A stretch of 8,476 bases of DNA from Alphaproteobacteria bacterium UBA2954 (GTDB taxonomy: Bacteria > Pseudomonadota > Alphaproteobacteria > Puniceispirillales > Puniceispirillaceae): NCBI GenBank assembly GCA_002348585.1, contig DEBO01000042.1, forward strand, positions 1 through 8,476. Direction: 5' to 3'. How positions within the stretch are numbered: the first letter of the stretch is position 1; every line of letters starts with the position of its first letter. Below the pieces are notes generated by a model, which was not told the DNA's origin, did no database searches, and was given only the letters and a program-made list of their open reading frames with translations. A program made the translations under genes and the position numbers. Positions 1 through 7,043 of this stretch are shown piece by piece.

Positions 1-479
1 ATACGCACGACAAGACCGCCTAACAATGAAGGATCAACCTTCATTTCAAGCGATATATTCTTTGATCCCGCCAACTTGGCAACAGTATCCTCAACAACTT
101 TTTGTCGCTGACTGTCTAGTGAGATAGCTGAAATAACTTCGGCAGAAATCTGACCATTACGCCGGGCCACTTCCTCAGCAAAGGCCTGAATAATCTGTTT
201 CAACGCAAACAGGCGACCGTTATTGGCGACCGCCCCTATAAACTTGATGGTGAGGCTGTTAGCTCCAGCCTTTTCCATCACGGCCATAACCGCTTTTGCC
301 TGCTCAGTCCGCGCATACACGGGCGATTCAATAACAGAATTCAATTCAGCATTTTCTGACATCAGGCTTTTCAGTCCGGTTAAATCGGAGAGAATAAAGT
401 CTGTTGCTTTTGCTTCAACAGCCAACTCATAAAGTGCTCCCGCATATCGGCCAGCTAAACCTTTTTCATTTGAACTCAC
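1..479 (-). CDS. atpH: ATP synthase F1 delta subunit AtpH, partial (C-terminus off the window)
   Basis: Reading the minus strand from a GTG at 479 gives about 159 codons that run off the left edge without a stop. The protein begins MSSNEKGLAGRYAGALYELA, the usual start of the delta (OSCP-like) subunit, and reaches DPSLLGGLVVRI, the conserved C-terminal motif of this family. Full-length homologues are about 180-186 residues, so roughly 25 residues are missing. The subunit links the top of the F1 alpha/beta hexamer to the peripheral stalk of the membrane ATP synthase. The GTG start is supported by a GAGG Shine-Dalgarno element 8 bases upstream and by the family's N-terminus; an ATG a few bases upstream is in another frame and stops at once. 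In most Alphaproteobacteria atpH is first in atpHAGDC, so the rest of the operon should lie beyond the left edge (inference). Confidence 0.93.
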   Translation of the reverse strand, partial: MSSNEKGLAGRYAGALYELAVEAKATDFILSDLTGLKSLMSENAELNSVIESPVYARTEQAKAVMAVMEKAGANSLTIKFIGAVANNGRLFALKQIIQAFAEEVARRNGQISAEVISAISLDSQRQKVVEDTVAKLAGSKNISLEMKVDPSLLGGLVVR

Positions 480-610
480 GACGCAGTCCTCATTGCCTAA
501 AATATGGCCCTTGACTTTTGACCTTCTCTGTTTCCAGCAGTGTTTTTCCAGGCGCCAACTTAAGGTGGACTTCCTAGTCTGAATGAAGGTGTTTTTTCAG
601 TTTGGGAGTT

Positions 611-639
611 ATCATACCCCTAACGCAAAGGCAAGTCTG
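611..639 (-). promoter_or_regulatory. Weak candidate promoter for the atp operon
   Basis: The 257 bases between priA and atpH hold no plausible gene and should contain the atp promoter. The best -10-like hexamer on the minus strand is TATGAT (611-616). The hexamer 17 bases upstream, CAGACT (634-639), is a poor match to TTGACA. If real, the leader to the atpH GTG would be about 125 bases. Placement is tentative. Confidence 0.2.
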
Positions 640-647
640 AGACAGGC

Positions 648-689
648 AAAAAAACGCCCTGCGGCAATAATATCTACAGATCTGCGCAG
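648..689 (-). terminator. Weak candidate terminator after priA
   Basis: On the minus strand, downstream of the priA stop, GCCGCAGGGC is followed by G and then seven T (648-654). The hairpin is short: either GCC/GGC (663-665 with 656-658), or an alternative CTGCG/CGCAG pairing (685-689 with 659-663) around a 21-base loop. The T-tract suits Rho-independent termination, but the stem is weak, so read-through from priA into atpH is possible. Confidence 0.25.
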
Positions 690-736
690 CATTCAGCATC
701 GGCTGCCAACCTCTCGAACCCCTTAAAGACAGCCTA

Positions 737-3028
737 TTAAAGAAAGCTATAGGGGTCTATATCACACACAACTCTCACGCCAGAGGGCAATTTAGCCCCA
801 GATACCCACGATTCTATAATTTTTTGCAACGCAACCTGCCGCTCTGTGCGTACCAGAAACCTGATTCTGAACTGGCCCCTTACACGGCTAAGCGGGGCCT
901 GCGCAGGGCCATAAACGTCAACTTTATCGTATTGCGGCCTAATATCATTCAAATGACGGGCAGCTTGTTCAAGTTTCACAACATCATTTGCCGACAAGAT
1001 CAGTGCAGCCAGTCGACCAAAAGGCGGCATTCCCGCAGCTTGGCGGGCTTCAGCCTCAGCATTCATAAATTTATCTCTGGCCTCATTCGGGTTGTCGTCT
1101 GGCCCAACCATTAGGGCCTGCATCACTGGATGTTGGGGCTGAAACGTCTGGATGAGCACTTCACCGGGGCGCTCTGCCCGCCCGCTTCGGCCTGCAACTT
1201 GCCACAGCAACTGATACGTGCGTTCTGCTGCCCTAAGATCGCCACCGCCAAGGCCTAAGTCAGCATCAACGACCCCAACCAATGTGAGATCCGGGAAATG
1301 ATGGCCTTTAGCAGCCATCTGTGTGCCAATAATTATATCTATTTTCCCCTCCACAATATTAGCAAACATAGTGTCTGCATTACCTGCCTGGACAGTATCA
1401 CTGGAGAGGACAGCAATCTGAGCATCTGGATAACGTTGAATAAGTTCCTCATGAAGCCGCTCGACACCTGGTCCAATCGTGCGTAGGCTGTCTGTTTGTT
1501 CACACGACGGACAGGTATCAGTTATGGGCTGGCCAATCCCACAGAAATGACATTGAATGCGGCCAGCCAACTTATGGGTTACCAAAAGTGAATCACATTG
1601 ATGGCAGGTCAGCCTGTAACCACAAGAGCTGCAGACGGTCATAGGCGCATATCCCCGCCTGTTTAAAAATAACAGCGACTGTTCGCCTGCTTCCAGTCGA
1701 GCGGTTATGGCCACCAACAGTTCAGATGACAACCATTTCCCAACTTCTGGCTTTGACAGGCGCAAATCGATGAGACTAACTTTTGGCAGATTTGCTTGAC
1801 CATAGCGGCTAGTCAGTCTCCAATGATACCAGTCTGGTGACACCGCATGGTCTGCCCCTCTGATAGTAGTTAGGGTGCCCGCACAGCCTGCATGAACCCA
1901 GCTCTCAAGAGAAGGGGTAGCGCTGGCCAAAATGACTGGAATACTATGTATTTTTGCTCGCATGATAGCCATATCACGAGCCTGATAGCTGACCTGCTCT
2001 TCCTGTTTATAGCTGCCGTCATGCTCTTCATCTATGACAATAAGGCTCAGCTGTGAAAACGGCAGAAACAAGGCTGAACGCGCGCCAGCAACAATCATAG
2101 GCTGACCTGATACAGCCTTTCGCCAAATCAATTTTCGGCGGGCTGAAGGCAATGATGAATGCCAGATAAAGGGTTCCTGCCCAAACCATTTTTCAAACCG
2201 GGCTTTCCAGGATGATGTCAGAACGATTTCCGGTAGTAGAATTAAGACCTGCCGCCCGCAGTTAAGTTGTTTGATCACCTGATCAAAATAAACTTCTGTT
2301 TTGCCTGAGCCAGTAATCCCATCAATGAGATGAACTCCAAAACAATTTGACAGACTGTCAATATTATCCGCAATAGATTGCTGAGTTGAGGTCAACTTAT
2401 AAGGGGTGGTCAGGGGGTAGTCAGATATGGAAGTTGGCCCTGTCCTTTCAGCCCGCGGCTGCCTGGTCTGGCTCAGAACTCCCTCCTCTGCAAGCCGCTT
2501 TATAACTGAAGACGACACGCCTGCCTCTCTGACCAATTCTGAAAGAGGCAGAGGGGGCGCAGACTCCAGAACATGAATGACCCGCAAACGTTGCGGAGTC
2601 AAATGCGTGGTATCAGTTTTCTGTCCGGAAAGTCTATATAAAGTCTGAAGAGGCGGTGGCAGCAGTGCAGAAGGCGTATTCAGAAGCAGCCGCATAACCG
2701 GACCAAATGGCGCCAGCGTCCAGCGGCTGACAGCTGACAGAAACCGCATGGTCTCGTCTGTCAGAGCTGGAACATCAGCAAGACAAATCACCGGTTTCAG
2801 CCGGTCAGACGAAATATCTCCAGTCTGGTTATGACTGACAAGAAGTCCCCAAACCTCACGAGCTCCTAACGGCACATTTACAATAGTACCTGCAGGACAG
2901 TTTTCAGCCGGGCCCGCGAGATAATCATAAAGATGCATATGGCCACGACGGATAGGAACAGGCACAGCAACCTGACAGCGCCGGGAGGCTGTTTTTGTGC
3001 TGTCTGCGTGTTTGCCTGTTTTATCCAC
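737..3028 (-). CDS. priA: Primosomal protein N' (replication restart helicase PriA)
   Basis: A 763-residue superfamily 2 DNA helicase that recognises stalled or collapsed forks and reloads the replisome through the primosome. The N-terminal DNA-binding domain is visible from about residue 17 (QVAVPVPIRR...LYDYL). The helicase core follows, with Walker A GITGSGKTE (237-245), DEEH (333-336), LASATPS (367-373), GTQMAAKGHHFP (568-579) and QVAGRSGR (610-617). Between the helicase lobes lie the eight zinc-binding cysteines in four CxxC pairs: 466/469, 475/478, 493/496 and 506/509. All hallmark residues are present, and the length is slightly above E. coli PriA (732). The start is GTG, preceded by a strong GGGGAGGAGA Shine-Dalgarno sequence with about 7 bases of spacing; starting at the later Met31 would remove conserved N-terminal sequence. 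It diverges from the transaldolase gene and lies upstream of atpH on the same strand. Confidence 0.98.
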   Translation of the reverse strand: MDKTGKHADSTKTASRRCQVAVPVPIRRGHMHLYDYLAGPAENCPAGTIVNVPLGAREVWGLLVSHNQTGDISSDRLKPVICLADVPALTDETMRFLSAVSRWTLAPFGPVMRLLLNTPSALLPPPLQTLYRLSGQKTDTTHLTPQRLRVIHVLESAPPLPLSELVREAGVSSSVIKRLAEEGVLSQTRQPRAERTGPTSISDYPLTTPYKLTSTQQSIADNIDSLSNCFGVHLIDGITGSGKTEVYFDQVIKQLNCGRQVLILLPEIVLTSSWKARFEKWFGQEPFIWHSSLPSARRKLIWRKAVSGQPMIVAGARSALFLPFSQLSLIVIDEEHDGSYKQEEQVSYQARDMAIMRAKIHSIPVILASATPSLESWVHAGCAGTLTTIRGADHAVSPDWYHWRLTSRYGQANLPKVSLIDLRLSKPEVGKWLSSELLVAITARLEAGEQSLLFLNRRGYAPMTVCSSCGYRLTCHQCDSLLVTHKLAGRIQCHFCGIGQPITDTCPSCEQTDSLRTIGPGVERLHEELIQRYPDAQIAVLSSDTVQAGNADTMFANIVEGKIDIIIGTQMAAKGHHFPDLTLVGVVDADLGLGGGDLRAAERTYQLLWQVAGRSGRAERPGEVLIQTFQPQHPVMQALMVGPDDNPNEARDKFMNAEAEARQAAGMPPFGRLAALILSANDVVKLEQAARHLNDIRPQYDKVDVYGPAQAPLSRVRGQFRIRFLVRTERQVALQKIIESWVSGAKLPSGVRVVCDIDPYSFL

Positions 3029-3126
3029 GCAGTATCTCCTCCCCTGTTCTTCATCAACAATCTGCCAAACGGCATTTCTCTATATGGCCTTTTTACATTG
3101 CCATGCTGGCCCTGAAGGCAGTACAT

Positions 3127-3145
3127 TGAACACCAGTGGTGTGCA
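3127..3145. promoter_or_regulatory. Inverted repeat between priA and the transaldolase gene, candidate operator
   Basis: ACACCA-G-TGGTGT (3130-3142) is a perfect 13-base inverted repeat. It extends to TG..CA at 3127-3145 with one mismatched pair. It lies in the 194-base divergent intergenic region, about 100 bases from the priA GTG and about 80 from the transaldolase ATG. The symmetry and position suit a dimeric regulator acting on one or both promoters, but I find no convincing -35/-10 pair on either strand and cannot name the regulator. Confidence 0.35.
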
Positions 3146-3222
3146 GATGATCAAGAGGTCTGCCCTGCCTATCTGACGAGATGATGCCTGCAAACAAACA
3201 ATATGACTTAATGAGCAATAAG

Positions 3223-3876
3223 ATGAAAATTTTTCTGGATACCGCAAATTGTGATGAGATAAAAGCCCTTCTGCCAACCGGTATGGTAGATGGTGTCACT
3301 ACTAACCCGTCTCTTATTGCAAAATCCGGCCGAGATATAAAACAGACTATTGCTGAAATTTGCATGCTTGTGGATGGACCTGTCAGTGCTGAGGTCACCG
3401 CTATTGAGTTGAGCGGCATGCGCAAGGAAGCAAAAGTGCTGTCTGGGCTAGGCAAAAATGTGACTATAAAAGTGCCCTTGACAACTGACGGGCTAATTTT
3501 ATGCCGTGAACTTTCAGATAAAGGAATTATGGTCAATGTGACGCTATGTTTTTCAGCAGCACAGGCCCTTCTAGCCGCCAAAGCTGGTGCAGCGTTTATA
3601 TCGCCTTTTGTTGGAAGATTGGATGATCTAGGAGCGGACGGCATGAATTTGATTGCAGATATTTGCACCATTTATAGCAATTATGAATTTCCAACTAAGG
3701 TGTTGGTTGCCTCTGCCCGGCATCCTCAGCATTTTGTTGATGCTGCGCTTCTTGGGGCAGACGTCATTACGCTGCCACCTGCCACTTTAGCGCAGCTTTA
3801 TAAGCATCCACTGACAGATCAGGGGCTTGCCGCTTTCCTCAACGACTGGGAAAACACAGGACAGTCGATTGCCTGA
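3223..3876 (+). CDS. tal: Small transaldolase of the TalC / fructose-6-phosphate aldolase family
   Basis: A 217-residue single-domain TIM-barrel class I aldolase of the TalC/FSA (MipB) group. It begins [14 protein letters not shown] and has TTNPS at 26-30. The Schiff-base lysine is Lys83 in TIKVPLT, matching Lys85 of E. coli FSA, and the C-terminal ASARHP...ITLPP signature is present. Two positions separate the activities in this family: Gln59 and Tyr131 of E. coli FSA are Glu57 (VSAEV) and Phe129 (SPFVGRLD) here. Both are the transaldolase state, so the likely reaction is dihydroxyacetone transfer between sedoheptulose 7-phosphate and glyceraldehyde 3-phosphate in the pentose phosphate pathway. 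The start at 3223 follows the family N-terminus and has a weak TGAG 7 bases upstream. In-frame ATGs at 3181, 3184 and 3211 would add 14, 13 or 4 residues. It is probably first in an operon with the DUF484 gene, 45 bases downstream. Confidence 0.92.
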   Translation: MKIFLDTANCDEIKALLPTGMVDGVTTNPSLIAKSGRDIKQTIAEICMLVDGPVSAEVTAIELSGMRKEAKVLSGLGKNVTIKVPLTTDGLILCRELSDKGIMVNVTLCFSAAQALLAAKAGAAFISPFVGRLDDLGADGMNLIADICTIYSNYEFPTKVLVASARHPQHFVDAALLGADVITLPPATLAQLYKHPLTDQGLAAFLNDWENTGQSIA

Positions 3877-3921
3877 GACAGATAAGCTGAATAGCGTTAC
3901 ACAGCTGCCGGGGATAAATTA

Positions 3922-4611
3922 ATGACAAGCCAGCTTACAGATGACGAAATTCTTGCCTATCTTGAGGGACGGCCAGAGCTGTTATCCCTTATTCTTAAGG
4001 CCAATGCAGCCCAAAGAACTGCTGTAGATATAGGTCTGTTTGATGCCACTGGCAAAATTGCCGCTAATGCCAGAGCAGAAGCCAGGCGGCTGTCACAGGC
4101 TAATCAGTCTCTACTTGATGCAGCGGCAACGAATATGCTGCACTGGCAAGCGCTGCATCATGCCACGCTGGGCTTTCTAGCCTGTAACGACCTGGTCAGC
4201 TTTGCGCAGATGATTGATGAAGAGCTTCCTCTGATTTTTGGCCTTGCCGGGGCACGGCTGCTGATGCCAGAAGAAGCGGCCCTGAATGAAGCAGAAGAAC
4301 TAGGATTTCTGGTGCTTCCTTTAGAACAGATTCAGACTATATTATCTTCTGGATCTATTTACATGGGACCAGCTCATTCGTCGGGTCTGTTCTCATCCCC
4401 TGTTGCCAGCATGGCCGCGATTGCCCTGCCTGATCAACTACCCACCCCAATTGCAGGTTCAGCTCTGGTCCTGGCTGGCCGTGACGAAACCAGCTTTTCA
4501 CCAGATCAGGGTCAGACATTGCTAACCAACCTTGCTGAAATTGCAGGCGTATGCCTCATGGCAAAATTGGAAGCACATGAACTGTTATCAAATAGCGGGG
4601 GACTGATATGA
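3922..4611 (+). CDS. DUF484 family protein (YigA-like), function unknown
   Basis: A 229-residue soluble protein with no signal peptide or membrane segment. The N-terminus ILAYLEGRPELLSLIL matches the short helical DUF484 opening, in which a 'hPdff' type motif is usual. A charged and alanine-rich helical stretch follows (about residues 45-85), likely a coiled coil. The rest (about 90-220) looks like a GAF-like domain, ending in LVLAGRDETSFSPDQGQTLL, which corresponds to the conserved 'GSrD..rF....Gt..L' block. No enzymatic motif is visible. The stop overlaps the xerC start as ATGA, implying translational coupling; in E. coli the DUF484 gene yigA also sits directly before xerC. A GGGG stretch upstream of the ATG can serve as ribosome binding site. 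The family assignment is by recalled pattern, and any role with XerC is inference from context. Confidence 0.85.
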   Translation: MTSQLTDDEILAYLEGRPELLSLILKANAAQRTAVDIGLFDATGKIAANARAEARRLSQANQSLLDAAATNMLHWQALHHATLGFLACNDLVSFAQMIDEELPLIFGLAGARLLMPEEAALNEAEELGFLVLPLEQIQTILSSGSIYMGPAHSSGLFSSPVASMAAIALPDQLPTPIAGSALVLAGRDETSFSPDQGQTLLTNLAEIAGVCLMAKLEAHELLSNSGGLI

Positions 4612-5531
4612 CAGGCTCGTCCCCTACGTCACCTATCAGCGCATGGCGAAAAAGCTGGCTGAATTGGCTGGCAGCAGAACGCCAATATGCTGCGCATACG
4701 CTTGATGCATACGCACGTGATGTCGACACTTACCTATCCTTCCTTGACCAGCACAACAACACACCAAATCCACCTGACCGGCATGATTTCAGGTCTTTTC
4801 TAGCCACACAACAAGCCAAAAATCTAAGCCATGCAACCTTGGCTAGGCGAGTGTCTGCTGTACGCAATTTTTATCAATTTGGTGCGCGAAACGGCTATGT
4901 TAGAAAAATAGACCTCAGCTGGATGAAACCGCCCAAACGCCCGCACCTTATTCCTAAAGATTTGCCCGATACAGACATTCACACAATTCTGAATGTGATT
5001 GATTCCAGCAACCAGCATGACTGGCTAAAGAATCGAGATAAGGCTCTTCTGATGCTGTTATATGGGTGTGGTCTGCGCATATCTGAAGCACTCAATCTTA
5101 CAGCAGCAGAGCTTCCTTTGTCGGAGTGGCTGCGGATTAAGGGAAAGGGATCAAAATATCGCGACGTGCCAGTTTTAAAAGCTGTTGCTGATGCAGTCGA
5201 TACAGCGGCGGCAACCTGTCCGTTTCAGCCGCAGGACCAGCAATTATTATGGCGCTCCAGCCGAGGCGGGCCTTTGAATGCACGGACAGTGCAGAGACTG
5301 ATCGAAAAAATCAGAACAGAATTGGGCCTGCCCGAACATGTCACTCCCCATACATTGCGTCATGCCTTCGCCACACATCTTTTGGCAGGTGGGGGCGATT
5401 TGCGAGCCATACAACAGCTCCTGGGTCATGCCAGCCTGTCAACAACACAGCGCTATACACATGTGGATTCAGAACAACTAATGGAAGTTCATCATCAGAC
5501 CCATCCTCGTGCAAAAGCTTGTGCCAAGTAG
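4608..5531 (+). CDS. xerC: Tyrosine recombinase XerC
   Basis: A 307-residue site-specific tyrosine recombinase of normal length. The N-terminal SAM-like core-binding domain spans about residues 10-98 and the catalytic domain about 115-295. The full active-site set is present: Arg157 (CGLRISEAL), Lys180 (IKGKGSKYRDVP), His248 and Arg251 (PHTLRHAFATHLL), His274 (LLGHASLSTT) and nucleophile Tyr283 (QRYTHV). With XerD it resolves chromosome dimers at dif during division. XerC rather than XerD is favoured by the DUF484 neighbour and the C-terminal HPRAKA ending. An integron or phage integrase is unlikely, as there are no att-like repeats or cargo genes. The ATG overlaps the preceding stop and has GGGGGA about 6 bases upstream. 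Transcription converges with lpdA. Confidence 0.95.
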   Translation: MTGSSPTSPISAWRKSWLNWLAAERQYAAHTLDAYARDVDTYLSFLDQHNNTPNPPDRHDFRSFLATQQAKNLSHATLARRVSAVRNFYQFGARNGYVRKIDLSWMKPPKRPHLIPKDLPDTDIHTILNVIDSSNQHDWLKNRDKALLMLLYGCGLRISEALNLTAAELPLSEWLRIKGKGSKYRDVPVLKAVADAVDTAAATCPFQPQDQQLLWRSSRGGPLNARTVQRLIEKIRTELGLPEHVTPHTLRHAFATHLLAGGGDLRAIQQLLGHASLSTTQRYTHVDSEQLMEVHHQTHPRAKACAK

Positions 5532-5584
5532 TCTGCTCAACTAATATTAGCAAACATCTACCATCATATCCGGGGTGTCGGCAA

Positions 5585-6994
5585 TCAGATATGAATGGCC
5601 CTCCCATCCACGGCCAAAGCTGCTTCTTTGACTGCTTCATTCATAGTCGGGTGACCATGACAAGTCCTTGCGATATCTTCTGAAGATGCGCCAAAGGCCA
5701 TTGCTGTTGCTACTTCATGAATTAATGTTCCGGCTTCATGAGCTATGATATGACATCCCAAAACCCTGTCTGTTTTTGCATCAGCCAGAATTTTAACAAA
5801 CCCATCCGTATGGCCTGTAGCCTTTGCCCGACTATTTGCCAGAAAGGGAAATAAACCTTTTTTATAATCAATGGCAGCCTCAATTAAAGCTTCTTCAGTT
5901 GCCCCTAAGGTTGCAATTTCAGGTGCTGTATAAACAATACCAGGCACTAGGCCATAATCGACATGCCCAGCCTGACCGGCCATAATTTCTACCGCCGCGA
6001 CAGAATCTTCTTCCGCCTTATGCGCAAGCATTGGACCAGGGATCACATCACCCACCGCAAAAACACCCTCAATATTGGTTTCAAAATCGTCATCAACAAT
6101 TATCTGACCGCGTTCGTTTAACGCAACGCCAAGGTCTTCAAGGCCAAGCCCGTCAGTGTTGGGTCTACGGCCAACAGAAACGAGCGCTATATCACATTTC
6201 ATTTCAGTTTCTTCATGTGATTTTGCATCAGCCAAAATTAGCGTTACTCCTGTCTTTGTTGCCTTTGCAGATTTCACAGCTGTATTCATATGAAATGAAA
6301 GGCCTTGTTTTGTCATCATTGCTTTAAACTTGTTGGCCACTTCCAGATCCATTCCAGGTAGTATTCGCGGCAAATATTCCACCACTTTGACCTTTGAACC
6401 CAAACGTGACCAAACCGTCCCCATTTCAAGACCAATATAGCCAGCTCCAATAACGACCATTGATTTTGGCAACTGGTTCAGCGCAAGCGCGCCAGTTGAA
6501 GATACAATTTTGGTTTCGTCAATTTCAACATTTGGCAGAGATGTTGGCACTGAACCTGTTGCAATCAGAATGCGAGAAGCAGAATAGCTTTGTGTTTTGC
6601 CTGATACGCTAACATCAACCCTCCCCTGTCCTTTAAGGCTGGCTGCGCCGACCAGCCGTGTAATTTTGTTTTTCTTGAAAAGATGCTCGATGCCGCCTGT
6701 CAGGCCAGATACAATTTTATCTTTACCTGACATCATTTCAGCTAGATTCAGTTTTGTTTTACCAACCTCAATGCCCAGTTCAACCAAATTTCCAGAGGCA
6801 GCTTCTGCATATTTTTCTGACGCATGCAGCAAGGCTTTTGACGGGATACAACCAACATTCAGACAGGTCCCGCCCAGTGTTTTGCGTTTTTCAACACAGG
6901 CGACAGACATACCTAGCTGAGCTGCCCGTATTGCCCCAACATAACCTGCTGGGCCGCCACCAATCACAATCAGATCAAATTCTGTATCCGCCAT
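5585..6994 (-). CDS. lpdA: Dihydrolipoyl dehydrogenase (E3)
   Basis: A 469-residue flavoprotein disulfide reductase that reoxidises dihydrolipoamide on E2, passing electrons through FAD to NAD+. Visible elements are the FAD-binding GGGPAGY (12-18), the redox disulfide GGTCLNVGCIPSK with Cys44 and Cys49, the NAD-binding GAGYIGLEMG (183-192), the second FAD motif VFAVGDV (311-317), and the C-terminal catalytic pair His448 and Glu453 in HGHPTMNEA. The length is typical and no residue expected for catalysis is missing. A slightly unusual IAHEAG occurs at 417-422, where a glycine follows the isoleucines in many homologues. The ATG is preceded by a purine-rich GAGGTAGAAGAAA. It lies 46 bases downstream of sucB on the same strand, so it is the E3 of this 2-oxoglutarate dehydrogenase operon; sharing with pyruvate dehydrogenase is possible. 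Confidence 0.97.
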   Translation of the reverse strand: MADTEFDLIVIGGGPAGYVGAIRAAQLGMSVACVEKRKTLGGTCLNVGCIPSKALLHASEKYAEAASGNLVELGIEVGKTKLNLAEMMSGKDKIVSGLTGGIEHLFKKNKITRLVGAASLKGQGRVDVSVSGKTQSYSASRILIATGSVPTSLPNVEIDETKIVSSTGALALNQLPKSMVVIGAGYIGLEMGTVWSRLGSKVKVVEYLPRILPGMDLEVANKFKAMMTKQGLSFHMNTAVKSAKATKTGVTLILADAKSHEETEMKCDIALVSVGRRPNTDGLGLEDLGVALNERGQIIVDDDFETNIEGVFAVGDVIPGPMLAHKAEEDSVAAVEIMAGQAGHVDYGLVPGIVYTAPEIATLGATEEALIEAAIDYKKGLFPFLANSRAKATGHTDGFVKILADAKTDRVLGCHIIAHEAGTLIHEVATAMAFGASSEDIARTCHGHPTMNEAVKEAALAVDGRAIHI

Positions 6995-7022
6995 TTTCTT
7001 CTACCTCGAACACTTTATAGCG

Positions 7023-7043
7023 TAACAAAGAGCCACTTTGTTA
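7023..7043 (-). repeat. Hairpin starting at the sucB stop codon, sucB-lpdA junction
   Basis: TAACAAAG (7023-7030) and CTTTGTTA (7036-7043) form a perfect 8-base inverted repeat with a 5-base loop. On the transcript the first three bases of the stem are the sucB UAA stop. The stem is AU-rich and is not followed by a U-tract, so it is not a standard terminator. It could protect or punctuate the sucB-lpdA mRNA. Confidence 0.4.

Noticed and set aside
677..689. Overlapping palindromes CAGATCTG and CTGCGCAG between priA and atpH
   Set aside because: They are only 8 bases each, overlap each other and are expected by chance at this length. I saw no second copy to suggest an operator.
2878..3126. An 82-codon minus-strand frame with a hydrophobic stretch overlapping the start of priA
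   Set aside because: Most of it overlaps the priA N-terminus in another frame, and the GGAGGAG in this region is explained as the priA ribosome binding site.
3093..3671. A 192-codon open frame on the minus strand across the transaldolase gene and its upstream region
   Set aside because: It is antisense to a clear family member, has no recognisable domain and no supporting ribosome binding site that I can see. It is a shadow of the real gene.
3885..3906. AGCTG / CAGCT inverted repeat between the transaldolase and DUF484 genes
   Set aside because: A 5-base stem with a 12-base loop and no T-tract is too weak to call a terminator or a regulatory hairpin.
4608..5531. Possibility that the tyrosine recombinase is a phage or island integrase
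   Set aside because: It is embedded in conserved housekeeping genes, is coupled to DUF484, and has XerC-like length and C-terminus. No tRNA, att repeats or cargo genes are nearby.
5249..5683. A 144-codon plus-strand open frame spanning the 3' ends of xerC and lpdA
   Set aside because: It is out of frame within xerC and then antisense to lpdA, and its composition is not protein-like.
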